Assembly (NCBI RefSeq): GCF_000373365.1
Contig: NZ_KB891208.1
Location: 310,001-374,000, forward strand
Direction of reading: 5' to 3'
DNA length: 64,000 bases
DNA from: Parafrankia discariae
GTDB taxonomy: Bacteria > Actinomycetota > Actinomycetes > Frankiales > Frankiaceae
Shown: piece by piece, positions 17,889 through 26,331 of the stretch
Numbering within the stretch: position 1 is the first letter of the stretch
Layout of the letters: each line of letters opens with the position of its first letter
The notes under the pieces: model-generated
The model's input: only the letters and a program-made list of their open reading frames with translations
Told to the model about the DNA's origin: nothing
The model's database searches: none
Translations under genes and position numbers: made by a program

Positions 17889-18695
17889 CTAGTCGGGCCG
17901 GCGGGCCGAGGCGATCAGGTGAATACCGATCGACTCACCCTCGCGTTCGGCGGCGAGCTCGACCTCGGTGCGCACCAGGGTCGGGAAGCAGGAGACGTCC
18001 TCGGCGACGGCCCGGCGGACCGCCTCGGCCGAGAGCACCGTGCGCGGGCGGATCCAGTCGACCTCCAGGCCGGCGCTGGTGAGCAGGGCGCGCAGCTCCT
18101 CGGGCCAGAAGCACCGGGTGATGGTGCCGTCCTCGGCCGGGACGAGCACGACGTCCGCGCGCGGCACGTCGGACAGCTCCGCCCAACGGTGCTGCTCGGC
18201 GAGCCGGGCGAGCCCGAGCAGCAGCGAGTCGACGCACAGCAGCAGCCGGCCGCCCGGCCGGAGCATGCGGTGGATCTCCTCGAGCGTGGTCTCGGTCGCC
18301 AGGCAGAACGACAGCGCCCGCGCCTCGGCGAGCACGGCGTCGAACGAGCCGGGACGGAACCAGTCCAGCGAGCGGGCGTCGCCGACGACGCGCCGCACGG
18401 CCCCCGGGCCGGGCGCGGGCTCGGACTCGCCCGGAGTGTCCACGGCGCTCAGGCTGCCCACGACCCGGACCACCTCGTGCCCGGCCGCGACCATCTGGCG
18501 TGCGAATCTGGCCCGCGGGCCGGAGACGTCCAGCACCCGGATCGGGTCGGCGGGCAGCCACTCCTTCAACTGGGCCGAGGCGACCTCCTCGTAGAAGGCC
18601 CAGTAGGGGTCGTCACTGCCGGCGGGGGCCTCGCACACGAGCGTGTTGGAGGACCCCCGGGACGAGTGAGTGTCGGCTTCGGGGCCAGACAGCAT
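17889..18695 (-). CDS. class I SAM-dependent methyltransferase-like protein
   Basis: A 268-residue Rossmann methyltransferase-like protein. Motif I is IRVLDVSGPRARFARQM, where GPRARFA replaces the usual G-x-G-x-G, so SAM binding may be weakened. Later motifs look normal: VVGDARSLDWFRPGSFDAVLAEARAL and the post-motif LEEIHRMLRPGGRLLLCVDSL. The substrate is unknown. The ATG start has AGGA 7 nt upstream. It is divergent from the hydrolase gene with only 26 bp between the two starts, so their promoters must overlap. It sits 26 bp upstream of aroA on the same strand and could share its transcript. Confidence 0.75.
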   Translation of the reverse strand: MLSGPEADTHSSRGSSNTLVCEAPAGSDDPYWAFYEEVASAQLKEWLPADPIRVLDVSGPRARFARQMVAAGHEVVRVVGSLSAVDTPGESEPAPGPGAVRRVVGDARSLDWFRPGSFDAVLAEARALSFCLATETTLEEIHRMLRPGGRLLLCVDSLLLGLARLAEQHRWAELSDVPRADVVLVPAEDGTITRCFWPEELRALLTSAGLEVDWIRPRTVLSAEAVRRAVAEDVSCFPTLVRTEVELAAEREGESIGIHLIASARRPD

Positions 18696-18721
18696 GGACC
18701 GTTCCTACCCTTCAAGGGGCA

Positions 18722-19591
18722 ATGATGCGAGGCACGTCACATAAGCAAGGTGAAATTCTGACAGATGTTCGGGCCGACCACGCAGTGTCCTTCCCGGGCG
18801 GCCCGGGAAACGGCCCGGACAGCGGTCCGACCAGCGGCTCGGGCGGCGGCCTGGACAGCGGTTCGGACCTGGACGACCCGGCCGGGCCGCCGGCTCCGGT
18901 CAGGGTGGCCGCGGCGGCAGACGAGGATCCCCTCCTTGTGGACGGTGGACGGCTGAGGGTGGTTCCCGTCCCGCCACCCGCCGAGGTCGTGGGGACCGTC
19001 GTGCTCCTGCACGGGGCGGGCAGCGGCACCGACACACCGGTGCTGACCGCGCTCGCGGAGCGCCTCACCGCCGCCGGAGTCCGGGTGGCCGCCCTGGAGA
19101 TGCCCTACCGGGTGGCCGGCCGGCGCGCCCCGGACCGCCCGGCCCGGCTGGACGCCGTGCTCACGGCGGCGGTCACCGCCCTGGGCCCGCCCGACCGGCT
19201 GGCGCTGGCGGGGGCGTCCATGGGATCGCGGGTGGCGGTGCGCCGCGCCCGTGCCGTCGGCGCCCGCGCGGTGCTGGCGCTGGGCTTCCCGCTCGAACCG
19301 CCGGGCGGTAAGCCGTCGCGCGGACCGGAGCTGGCCGGGGCCGGCGTGCCCGTCCTCGTGGTGCAGGGGTCGCGCGACGCCTTCGGCCGGCCGGTCGCCG
19401 ACCCTTCCCGCGGGATCGGGGTGCACGTCGTGGCGGGCGCCGACCACTCGTTCCGGGTGCGGGTCCGGGACGGCCGGCCCGTGGGGGAGGTGGTCGGGGA
19501 GGCCGCGCGGGTGGGCGCGTCTTGGCTGCTCGGCCATCTCGGAGACGGGCCCGGCGGGGCTGCAGGGGACGGGCCCGGCGACACGGCCTGA
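18722..19591 (+). CDS. alpha/beta hydrolase of the Tex30/KANL3-like family
   Basis: This protein of about 289 residues has a compact alpha/beta hydrolase fold: [16 protein letters not shown], the nucleophile elbow [27 protein letters not shown] and the catalytic His in [11 protein letters not shown]. The pattern matches the small dienelactone-hydrolase-like family called Tex30/KANL3-like; the substrate is unknown. The first 65 residues (Gly/Ser/Asp-rich with [16 protein letters not shown]) are disordered and outside the fold, so the true start could be downstream. Two adjacent ATG codons (18722, 18725) follow AAGGGG. Confidence 0.75.
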   Translation: MMRGTSHKQGEILTDVRADHAVSFPGGPGNGPDSGPTSGSGGGLDSGSDLDDPAGPPAPVRVAAAADEDPLLVDGGRLRVVPVPPPAEVVGTVVLLHGAGSGTDTPVLTALAERLTAAGVRVAALEMPYRVAGRRAPDRPARLDAVLTAAVTALGPPDRLALAGASMGSRVAVRRARAVGARAVLALGFPLEPPGGKPSRGPELAGAGVPVLVVQGSRDAFGRPVADPSRGIGVHVVAGADHSFRVRVRDGRPVGEVVGEAARVGASWLLGHLGDGPGGAAGDGPGDTA

Positions 19592-19708
19592 GCGTGCCGC
19601 GGCTGAGTGCTCACGTCTGTTCTGGTTACCCACTCTCGACCCGTCCGACCCCCCTGACCCCCGGGAATCAGGAGCGGCACCCCTCGGCGATCAGGAGCGG
19701 CATCCGTC

Positions 19709-19735
19709 GGGAATCGCGAACGGCCCGCCATGGTT
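19709..19735 (+). promoter_or_regulatory. SigR-type autoregulatory promoter upstream of sigR
   Basis: GGGAAT at 19709-19714 and GTT at 19733-19735 give GGAAT-N18-GTT exactly, the consensus used by Streptomyces SigR. The start of transcription would be near 19742. The promoter lies about 90 bp upstream of the long-form ATG at 19824, so its transcripts would include that start. A second GGGAAT at 19663 lacks a matching GTT. Confidence 0.72.
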
Positions 19736-19823
19736 CCGCCAGTGGGAAGCGCGGGAGGCCAGGCGTGGCCGGTGTCGCACGGAGGTGGTGCGACCGCCGG
19801 AGTGCCCGCGTCACGGAGGTTCG

Positions 19824-20012
19824 ATGACGTTCCAGCACAGCACACCGGGGCCGCGCTCGCCTGATCGGCGGGTGACGGGGCCCGGTCGCGGGCGTCCGGT
19901 CGTCGCGCCGCTGCGCACCAGGGCGGTGGCGGGGGTATCGTCCGGCGCGGAGAGCGGTCCAGTCAGGACGGCAGCCGGCGGGCCGGCGATCGGTTCCCGG
20001 CGGGGCGAAGGA
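19824..20012 (+). other. possible N-terminal extension for a long SigR isoform
   Basis: An ATG at 19824 with GGAGG at 19815-19819 is in frame with sigR through 63 codons without a stop. The encoded stretch is Arg/Pro/Gly-rich ([16 protein letters not shown]...). In S. coelicolor a longer, unstable isoform with a similar-sized extension is made from the stress-induced promoter. Here it is inferred from the start signal, frame and promoter position only. Confidence 0.55.
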
Positions 20013-20636
20013 GTGATCCTGGTCGACGAGACCAACGACGAGTCCACCCAGGAACGCGGCGCCCGGTTCGAGCGGGACGCCCTGCCGTTCCTCGACCAGC
20101 TCTACGCTGCCGCGCTGCGGATGACCCGCAACCCCGCGGACGCGGAGGATCTGGTCCAGGAGACCTTCGTCAAGGCGTTCGCGGCCTTCCACCAGTTCCA
20201 GGAGGGGACCAACCTCAAGGCCTGGTTGTACCGCATCCTGACGAACACATTCATCAACACGTACCGCAAGCGCCAGCGGCAGCCGCTGCAGAGCCCGACC
20301 GAGCAGGTCGAGGACTGGCAGCTCGCCGAGGCGGAGTCGCACACGTCCACCGGCCTGAAGAGCGCCGAGGCCGAGGCGCTGGAGCACCTGCCCGACAGCG
20401 ACATCACCGAGGCGCTCCAGGCGCTGCCCGAGGACTTCCGGATGGCGGTCTATCTGGCCGACGTCGAGGGGTTCTCGTACAAGGAAATCGCTGAGATCAT
20501 GGGCACCCCCATCGGCACCGTGATGTCACGGCTGCACCGTGGGCGGCGTGGTCTGCGGAAGTCGCTGGAGCAGTACGCGCTGGAGCGCGGGCTGGTTCCG
20601 GCCGGGTCTGCCGAGAACGAGGGCGGTGGGTCGTGA
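20013..20636 (+). CDS. sigR: RNA polymerase ECF sigma factor SigR (thiol-oxidative stress)
   Basis: This 207-residue ECF sigma factor has region 2 ([33 protein letters not shown] and [22 protein letters not shown]) and region 4 ([47 protein letters not shown]). The sequence is close to Streptomyces SigR and mycobacterial SigH, which switch on thioredoxin and other disulfide-stress genes. The short-form GTG has GAAGGAG abutting it, an unusually tight spacing. The gene overlaps rsrA by 4 bp and has a SigR-type promoter upstream, consistent with autoregulation. Confidence 0.93.
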   Translation: MILVDETNDESTQERGARFERDALPFLDQLYAAALRMTRNPADAEDLVQETFVKAFAAFHQFQEGTNLKAWLYRILTNTFINTYRKRQRQPLQSPTEQVEDWQLAEAESHTSTGLKSAEAEALEHLPDSDITEALQALPEDFRMAVYLADVEGFSYKEIAEIMGTPIGTVMSRLHRGRRGLRKSLEQYALERGLVPAGSAENEGGGS

Positions 20637-20917
20637 GCTGCGGAGGACCTCACAACATCGATTGCCGCAAGGTGCTCGACGCGGTCTTTCTTTATCTCGA
20701 CGGCGAGTGCAACGACCCGCAGCAGCACCTGATCCGGGCACATCTCGACGAGTGCTCGCCGTGCCTGCGGGAGTTCGGGGTCGAGCACGAGGTGAAAACG
20801 CTCGTCGCGCGCAAGTGCGGCGGGGAGCGCGCCCCGGACTCACTGCGGCTCAGCGTGCTGGCCCGGCTGCGCGCGGCCCGCGCGGGGGCCGACGCGTCGG
20901 AGTTCCGCCCCGACTAG
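20633..20917 (+). CDS. rsrA: zinc anti-sigma factor RsrA
   Basis: This 94-residue ZAS anti-sigma factor holds the zinc ligands Cys11, His37, Cys41 and Cys44 (H-x3-C-x2-C), the same positions as in Streptomyces RsrA. Disulfide formation among these releases zinc and frees SigR. Extra Cys3, Cys26 and Cys62 are also present. The GTG start overlaps the sigR TGA (GTGA), which indicates translational coupling and matched stoichiometry. Confidence 0.95.
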   Translation: MSCGGPHNIDCRKVLDAVFLYLDGECNDPQQHLIRAHLDECSPCLREFGVEHEVKTLVARKCGGERAPDSLRLSVLARLRAARAGADASEFRPD

Positions 20918-21020
20918 ACGGGGCCCGCCCACCCCGACCAGGCGGGGCCCGTCGCGACCGGGCGGGGCGCCCTCCCCGCTCACGCGGGGCGGTTACGGCG
21001 GGGCGGTTAGGCTGCGTGCT

Positions 21021-22001
21021 GTGCGTATCCTCGTCACCGGCGCGGCCGGTTTCATCGGTTCCACCGTCGTCGATCGGATGCTCGCTGACGGTCATTCGGT
21101 CGTGGGCATCGACGACCTGTCGTCCGGGCGTATGGAGAATCTCGCGCAGGCGGCGTCCGATGCCCGGTTCTCGTTCGAGAAGGGCGATATCACGTCGCCG
21201 CATCTCGGTGACTTCGTCGCCCGGGTCCGCCCCGACGCGGTGGCCCATCTCGCGGCGCAGATCGACGTCCGGATCAGCGTCGCCGACCCGCTGCTCGACG
21301 CCCGGCTGAACGTCCTCGGCACGATCAACGTGCTGGAGGCGGCCCGGGTGGCCGGGGTGTCGAAGGTCATCCACACCTCGTCCGGCGGGTCGATCTACGG
21401 CACGCCGGTCGCGCTGCCCGTCGACGAGTCCGTGTCGCCCGCGCCCGAGTCGCCGTACGCGGCCGGGAAGGCCGCCGGTGAGCTCTACCTCAACGTGTAC
21501 CGGGTGACCTACGGGGTCGCGACGACGGCGCTGGCGCTCGGGAACGTCTACGGCCCCCGGCAGGACCCGCACGGCGAGGCCGGGGTGGTCGCCATCTTCG
21601 GCACCGCCCTGCTCGAGGGACGCCCAACCAAGATCTTCGGTGACGGCACGACCAGCCGGGACTACGTCTTCGTCGGGGATGTCGCCGACGCCTTCGCCCG
21701 CTGCGCGCCGGCGCCGGCGGCCAACGGCCTGCGGATCAACATCGGGACCGGAGCCGAGACCACCGTCCGCGACCTGCACAGCCGCATCGCGCGAGTGGTC
21801 GGGGTGCCGGACGAGCCCCAGTTCGCCCCGCCGCGGCCCGGTGAGCTGCAGCGCATCAGCCTGGACGTCGGCCTCGCGGAGCGGGAGATCGGCTGGCGGC
21901 CGCGGGTCGACCTGGACGGCGGGCTCACGCGGACCGTCGACTGGATCCGGGCCCGGCTCGGTGCCCGGGCCGCCGCCGGCCCGGGCGACGCGACCGGCTG
22001 A
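21021..22001 (+). CDS. NAD-dependent epimerase/dehydratase (GalE-like)
   Basis: This 326-residue extended short-chain dehydrogenase binds NAD at ILVTGAAGFIGSTVVDRML. It has the Ser-Tyr-Lys triad (HTSSGGSIYG; SPYAAGKAAGE), LALGNVYGPRQDP and FGDGTTSRDYVFVGDVADA. It resembles the UDP-glucose 4-epimerase-like proteins of mycobacteria (GalE1 type). The probable role is interconversion of sugar nucleotides for cell envelope or polysaccharide; substrate is not certain. The start is GTG with TAGGCT-like sequence just upstream (21008), which may be a leaderless promoter. Confidence 0.87.
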   Translation: MRILVTGAAGFIGSTVVDRMLADGHSVVGIDDLSSGRMENLAQAASDARFSFEKGDITSPHLGDFVARVRPDAVAHLAAQIDVRISVADPLLDARLNVLGTINVLEAARVAGVSKVIHTSSGGSIYGTPVALPVDESVSPAPESPYAAGKAAGELYLNVYRVTYGVATTALALGNVYGPRQDPHGEAGVVAIFGTALLEGRPTKIFGDGTTSRDYVFVGDVADAFARCAPAPAANGLRINIGTGAETTVRDLHSRIARVVGVPDEPQFAPPRPGELQRISLDVGLAEREIGWRPRVDLDGGLTRTVDWIRARLGARAAAGPGDATG

Positions 22002-22103
22002 CCGGCCCCCGGCTGACGGCCTGGCCGGCTGCCGGGACCGCGGCCGAGCTCGCCGGCTGACGAGACCGGGCGGGAGCGCTGGGCGTCCCACCCGGTCCAC
22101 CTG

Positions 22104-22178
22104 TCAGGTGTTCGGGCGCTTGCCGTGGTTGGCCTTGCTCTTCGCCCGCGCGCGCCGCTTGCGCTTCTTCTTCGCCAT
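22104..22178 (-). CDS. ribosomal protein bL37-like (24 aa)
   Basis: A 24-residue, very basic peptide, MAKKKRKRRARAKSKANHGK ending in RPNT. Its ending KANHGKRPN matches the small actinobacterial large-subunit protein bL37 known from mycobacterial ribosome structures; this match is from memory. A GAGGAG box precedes two adjacent ATG codons (22181 and 22178), and spacing of 6 nt favours the second. It is too short for usual gene finding and easily missed. The alternative is another tiny basic ribosomal protein (bS22/AURKAIP1 type). Confidence 0.75.
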   Translation of the reverse strand: MAKKKRKRRARAKSKANHGKRPNT

Positions 22179-22311
22179 CATGAACTCCTCTCTGTCGCTC
22201 TGGGCACATACTGCCAGCCGCCGGGTGCCGGGCCGCGGCGGCGGACCCGGTCCGTGAGACCCGGCCCCTGACGCCCGGCTTCTGGCGCCCGGCCCGCGCC
22301 GGCCGGTGGGC

Positions 22312-23331
22312 CTACTCGGCGGTGTGGCCGCTGTCGACGGGGCGCGGCCCGTCACGCAGTGGGGCGCCGGCACCGCCCGGGCGATGATCGGTGGGGTCGC
22401 GGCCCGCCGGGACGTCCCCCGCGCCGGGGCGCTCCGCCGGGAACACGGTGGTCGTCGCGGCCGCGGTGGCCGCGGGGTCGGGCACGTCGTCGGTGTCGTC
22501 CGCCGGGCCGGTCATGGCCGGGACGAGCCGGGGGGCGCCGTCCCGCGCGGTGCGCTCGTCCGCGTGCGGGGCCGCGGCGGATGGGTCCTGCTCCCGCGGG
22601 CCGGGCTCGCCGTCGCCGGGTTCCGCGTCCTCGAGGCGTCTCGCGTCCTCGAGGTGCCCGGTGTCGTCGCCGGGCTCGCCGTCGACGTCGCGGTGCCCGT
22701 CGTCGTCGTGGTCGTCGCTGTCGCCGTCGTCCACGCCGGGTCCGTCGGCGCCCGGATCGCCGCCGGGCCGCCGGGGCCGGGCGAGGCCGGCGGCGAGCCG
22801 GGCCTGCAACGTCCGCCGGGCCCGCACCGGCGCCACCGCGCCGAACATGCCCAGGCCGGCGGCCATGAGGACGTCCCCGAGGCTCACCGCGGCCGGTGCG
22901 CCCGGCGTCGGCAGCGGCAGGATGTCACTGATCAGCCGCAGTGACGTGCCCTCACCCGCCACCGTGTGGAAGTGCGAGTCGCGGATGCTCTGGACCGATA
23001 CGCCGGCCCGGTCGGCGGCCCACGCCGAGACCGGCATGTCCCCGCCGTTGGCACTGATCACGAGCGCGTTGAGCAGCACACCCGCGCACAGCAGCGGAAG
23101 GCCGGGGAGCCGCCGGTTGGCCACGGCGAAGACCACCAGGCCGGCCGTCGCGAGGATCCAGGCCGGGCTGTGCAGTGCTCCGACGAGCCTGCCGACGGCC
23201 AGCACGACCACCACGCCGACGAACAGCCAGGGCCTGGCGACGTGGACGCGACTGAGGGCGTCGAGGGTCCCGCCCCTCGCGAGTCCCACGGCCAACCCGC
23301 ACAACAGGGTCAGGAGGAGGAGTACGAGCAC
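22312..23331 (-). CDS. DUF5317 membrane protein with acidic disordered tail
   Basis: The N-terminal 170 residues contain about five membrane helices (LVLLLLTLLCGLAVGLARGG, LFVGVVVVLAVGRLV, ILATAGLVVFAVANR, LLCAGVLLNALVISANGGDMPVS) and match DUF5317, a family of unknown function common in high-GC Gram-positives. From about residue 190 to the end the chain is Asp/Glu/Pro/Ala-rich (DSDDHDDDGHRDVDGEPGDD) and predicted disordered. It starts at GTG. It is divergent from the biotinyl protein gene, with the 337-bp region 23332-23668 between them. Confidence 0.8.
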   Translation of the reverse strand: MLVLLLLTLLCGLAVGLARGGTLDALSRVHVARPWLFVGVVVVLAVGRLVGALHSPAWILATAGLVVFAVANRRLPGLPLLCAGVLLNALVISANGGDMPVSAWAADRAGVSVQSIRDSHFHTVAGEGTSLRLISDILPLPTPGAPAAVSLGDVLMAAGLGMFGAVAPVRARRTLQARLAAGLARPRRPGGDPGADGPGVDDGDSDDHDDDGHRDVDGEPGDDTGHLEDARRLEDAEPGDGEPGPREQDPSAAAPHADERTARDGAPRLVPAMTGPADDTDDVPDPAATAAATTTVFPAERPGAGDVPAGRDPTDHRPGGAGAPLRDGPRPVDSGHTAE

Positions 23332-23668
23332 ATCCGTAAGTGTGGAGGGTCGCCACTCGATCGCGCAGCACCGCCCGCCGGTGTGACCCGTCCGCGACGG
23401 GCTCGGGACGCAGCGGCGCCGCCGACGGCCCCGACGACGAGGTCGTGGCCCGGGCCCGGCTGGGCGCCCGATCCGGCGCCGCGCACCGGTGTGGCCCGGG
23501 AGTGTGGGTCGCCCGCCCGGCCGGGCCCGGCCCCGCCGCGGGCCGTCCGGGATGGCGCGTCGGGTCGATTGCGATCCTGCGCCGACCCGGCGGCTACTAC
23601 GCTCACATCAGCCGGCGCCGCAGCGCGGTCGACCGGGTGCAGCGGTCGACGTGGAGAAGGGGATTCCG
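23332..23668. other. divergent intergenic region, no gene seen
   Basis: This region lies between DUF5317 and the biotinyl protein gene. TACTACGCTCAC at about 23595-23606 could hold a -10 box for the biotinyl protein gene. No other signal was recognised. Confidence 0.4.
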
Positions 23669-23887
23669 ATGTCCGAGGAAGTCCGTGCCGAGATGGTCGC
23701 CAACGTCTGGAAGGTCGTCGTGGGTGTCGGCGACTCGGTCGCGGCGGGTGACGCCCTGGTCATCCTCGACTCCATGAAGATGGAGATCCCGGTGATCAGC
23801 GAGGAGGGCGGCACCGTCGCCAGCATCGCCGTCAACGAGGGCGACGTCGTGCAGGACGGGGACCTGATCGCCGTCGTCGACTCCTGA
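23669..23887 (+). CDS. small biotin/lipoyl-attachment protein (TB7.3 type, 72 aa)
   Basis: The protein is a bare biotinyl domain: one barrel with the target lysine Lys37 in the consensus SMKMEI. It closely resembles mycobacterial TB7.3, a biotinylated 71-residue protein, which there lies between sigH/rshA and pdtaS, as it does here in relation to sigR and pdtaS. The carboxylase it serves is unknown. The ATG is preceded by GAAGGGG. It is followed closely by a 13-bp tandem duplication (23895-23920) and by bsaP, 154 bp on, on the same strand. Confidence 0.9.
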   Translation: MSEEVRAEMVANVWKVVVGVGDSVAAGDALVILDSMKMEIPVISEEGGTVASIAVNEGDVVQDGDLIAVVDS

Positions 23888-24041
23888 CGGGACCGGTCCG
23901 CCCGGCTGGTCCGCCCGGCTGGTGCGGCCGGCGGGAGCGGTGACGCCGACGCCGGCGAGAGCGGGCCGGCCGGCACGGGTGACGTGACGGCGCGGACTTC
24001 ACGCCGCCGGCCGCCGGCCGCTTGCCCTAGGCTGATCCGTC

Positions 24042-24230
24042 ATGGACGCCTCGTTCTGCGACCGGTGTGGTCAGCTCGCGAGCATCGGCAGTCATGAGGC
24101 CTGCGCTCAGGCGCGCGCGCTGGAACCGCCGCGCTACTGCTCGTCGTGCCGGCGTCGCCTCGTCGTCCAGGTGACCCCGCTGGGCTGGAGCGCGCGCTGC
24201 GCCGAGCACGGGACGTCGGTGTCGGCCTGA
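24042..24230 (+). CDS. bsaP: biotin synthase auxiliary protein BsaP
   Basis: This 62-residue Cys-rich protein has C6-x2-C9, C21, C33-x2-C36 and C53, plus the stretch PPRYCSSCRRRLVVQVTP and WSARCAEHG, which match actinobacterial BsaP. BsaP is needed for biotin synthase activity, thought to handle the auxiliary iron-sulfur cluster used as sulfur donor. It is convergent with bioB, tail to tail across a bidirectional hairpin, so it is not in the bioB transcript. The ATG was taken as the start; the signal is weak. Confidence 0.85.
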   Translation: MDASFCDRCGQLASIGSHEACAQARALEPPRYCSSCRRRLVVQVTPLGWSARCAEHGTSVSA

Positions 24231-24283
24231 CCCGCGGTCGCCGGCCCCTCATACCGGCCGGCCCGGGTTCCGGCCCGGCCGGG

Positions 24284-24321
24284 CCCGCTACCCGGCCTGG
24301 AATCTCGGCGCGGGTAGCGGG
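24284..24321. terminator. bidirectional hairpin between bsaP and bioB
   Basis: The arms CCCGCTACCCG and CGGGTAGCGGG pair perfectly (11 bp) around a 16-nt loop. It lies between two convergent stop codons and can end both transcripts. There is no T-run. Confidence 0.65.
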
Positions 24322-24330
24322 ATCTGTGGC

Positions 24331-25419
24331 TTAGAGCGTGGCCTGCAGGGATTTGATCGGCATCCGCAGCTCGGTGAGCATGGCCAGGTCGCTCTGCGGG
24401 TTCTTGCCGAGCGTGGTCAGGTAGTTCCCGACGATCACCGCGTTGATGCCGCCGAGCATTCCCTGGACGTCCAGGTCGCCCAGCGTGATCTCGCGTCCGC
24501 CGGCGTAGCGCAGGATCGTGCGGGGCAGCGCCAGCCGGAACGCGGCGATGGTGCGCAGGGCCTCGCGTGAGTCCACCGCGGGCAGGTCGCCGAAGGGGGT
24601 GCCGGGCCGCGGGTTGAGGAAGTTCAGCGGCACCTCGTCCGGCTCCAGGGCGGCGAGCTGGGCGGCCAGCTCGGCGCGCTGCTCGAGGGATTCACCCACC
24701 CCGATGATCGCGCCGCAGCACAGCTCCATCCCGGCGGCGCGGACGAGCTCGCAGGTCTCCCAGCGCTCCTCCCAGCTGTGGGTGGTGACCACCTTCGGGA
24801 AGTGCGAACGCGCCGTCTCCAGGTTGTGGTTGTAACGGTGTACGCCCAGGCCGGCGAGCTCGTCCACCTGCTCCTGGGTGAGCATGCCGAGCGAGCAGGC
24901 GACGTTGATGTCGACGGCCGCCCGGATCGCCGCCACACCCTCGCGGATCTGTTCCATCAGCCGCTGGTCGGGGCCGCGGACCGCGGCGACGATGCAGAAC
25001 TCGGTGGCGCCGGTCGCCGCCGTCGCCTTCGCGGCCTCGACCAGGGACGGGACGTCCAGCCAGGCGGAGCGCACGGGTGAGTCGAAGCGCCCGGACTGGG
25101 AGCAGAAGTGGCAGTCCTCGGGGCAGCCGCCGGTCTTGAGGCTGATGATGCCCTCGACCTCGACCTCCGGCCCGCACCAGCGCAGCCGTACCTCGTGAGC
25201 GAGGGCGAGCAGGTCGCCCAGCGCCTCGTCCGGCAGCTGGAGGATCGCGAGCACGTCCTGTTCGTCGAGCCCGCGCCCCTCGTCGAGCACCTGCCGGCGG
25301 GCACGGGCGAGAATGTCGTCGCCGTCGACGACGACGGGTCGGGGCGCCTCGGCGACGTCGGTGGCCTCGGCGGCCGGAGACGCTTCCGCGGTCGCGGGCG
25401 TGGTCACAGGTGCGGTCAC
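24331..25419 (-). CDS. bioB: biotin synthase BioB
   Basis: This 362-residue radical-SAM enzyme inserts sulfur into dethiobiotin. The SAM [4Fe-4S] cluster motif C-x3-C-x2-C is in [18 protein letters not shown]. Further conserved segments are [33 protein letters not shown] and [12 protein letters not shown]. An N-terminal extension of about 30 residues is Thr/Ala-rich and not conserved. The start is GTG with GGAG 7 nt upstream; the start region is an 11-bp duplication with a 12-bp period, so a second GTG follows four codons later. It lies 195 bp after bioD and probably has its own promoter. Confidence 0.96.
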   Translation of the reverse strand: MTAPVTTPATAEASPAAEATDVAEAPRPVVVDGDDILARARRQVLDEGRGLDEQDVLAILQLPDEALGDLLALAHEVRLRWCGPEVEVEGIISLKTGGCPEDCHFCSQSGRFDSPVRSAWLDVPSLVEAAKATAATGATEFCIVAAVRGPDQRLMEQIREGVAAIRAAVDINVACSLGMLTQEQVDELAGLGVHRYNHNLETARSHFPKVVTTHSWEERWETCELVRAAGMELCCGAIIGVGESLEQRAELAAQLAALEPDEVPLNFLNPRPGTPFGDLPAVDSREALRTIAAFRLALPRTILRYAGGREITLGDLDVQGMLGGINAVIVGNYLTTLGKNPQSDLAMLTELRMPIKSLQATL

Positions 25420-25614
25420 AGGTGATCTCCATCAGGAGGTCGTGCCGGCGGCGTGGCTCGCGGCCACCGGTCGGGCTGGACGTCCGTCTTCTCGTATCAG
25501 CGGTCGGGTGGCGGGGGCTGTGGCCGGCCGGGGCCGGTCGATCCGCGCCGAGACCATTGTTCAGTCATCCCCGTGACTCGTGCCCGTGTTGTGACGTGAG
25601 TCCGGCCGAGGTCG
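25420..25614. other. gap between bioD and bioB
   Basis: No gene was seen in these 195 bp. I looked for a BioQ-like operator and found none convincing. The region should carry the bioB promoter on the minus strand. Confidence 0.4.
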
Positions 25615-26331
25615 TCACAGGGCGTGCTGGCGCCGGAACTGTGCGGCGTTGAATGCGCCGCCGAGGGCCGGTTCGAGCGAGGATCGCGCGATCCGCAGGA
25701 ACTGCCCGGTGCCGAGCAGCCCGGCGCCGGCCGGCACCGCGCCGGCCAGCGGCCGCGCGGCGAGCAGCTCCAGGTCGACGATGTTGCTGCGCGCGGCCAG
25801 GTCGGGCTCGGCCGGCCAGGAGCCGACGACGATGCCCGCCAGGTCGAGCCCGCGGTTGGCCATGACCTCCAGGGTGAGCGCGGTGGCGTTCAGCGTGCCG
25901 AGCCCGGCGGTCGTGACCACCAGGACCGGCGCGGCCAGCGTCCGGGCCAGGTCGGCGAGGGTCGAGCCGTCATGGTCGTACCGGACGAGCAGGCCACCGG
26001 CACCCTCGACGAGGACCAGCCCGCGGTCGGCCTGCAACCGCCGCACCGCCGCCGCGACCGTCCCGAGGTCGGGCGTGGGCAGGCCGGCCCGCCGGGCGGC
26101 GCTCACCGGCGCCAGCGGGTCGGCGTACCGGCTGAGCTCGTGCACGTCGTCGACTCCGGAGAGGTCGCGGACGAGGTCGACGTCGCCCAGCTCACCGGCC
26201 CGGACGCCGGTCTGCGCCGGCTTGACCACGGCGACCGCCGTCCCCCGGTCCGCGGCGAGGGCGGCGAGGGCGGCGGTCACCACGGTCTTGCCGACCTCTG
26301 TCCCGGTGCCGGTGACGACGAGCACGCTCAC
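25615..26331 (-). CDS. bioD: dethiobiotin synthetase BioD
   Basis: This 238-residue ATPase closes the ureido ring of dethiobiotin. It shows the P-loop VVTGTGTEVGKTVVTAAL, the substrate segment VVKPAQTG and LVEGAGGLLVRY. The GTG start (26329-26331) overlaps the bioF TGA in the form GTGA, so the two are translationally coupled. The C-terminus is slightly longer than the E. coli enzyme (225 residues). Confidence 0.94.
   Translation of the reverse strand: MSVLVVTGTGTEVGKTVVTAALAALAADRGTAVAVVKPAQTGVRAGELGDVDLVRDLSGVDDVHELSRYADPLAPVSAARRAGLPTPDLGTVAAAVRRLQADRGLVLVEGAGGLLVRYDHDGSTLADLARTLAAPVLVVTTAGLGTLNATALTLEVMANRGLDLAGIVVGSWPAEPDLAARSNIVDLELLAARPLAGAVPAGAGLLGTGQFLRIARSSLEPALGGAFNAAQFRRQHAL

Noticed and set aside
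19251-19823. An even longer sigR frame reaching into the hydrolase gene
   Set aside because: It overlaps a coding region and lies upstream of the predicted SigR promoter; only the ATG at 19824 has a start signal.
25420-25614. BioQ- or BirA-type operator in front of bioB
   Set aside because: No convincing match to known biotin operators was found by eye.
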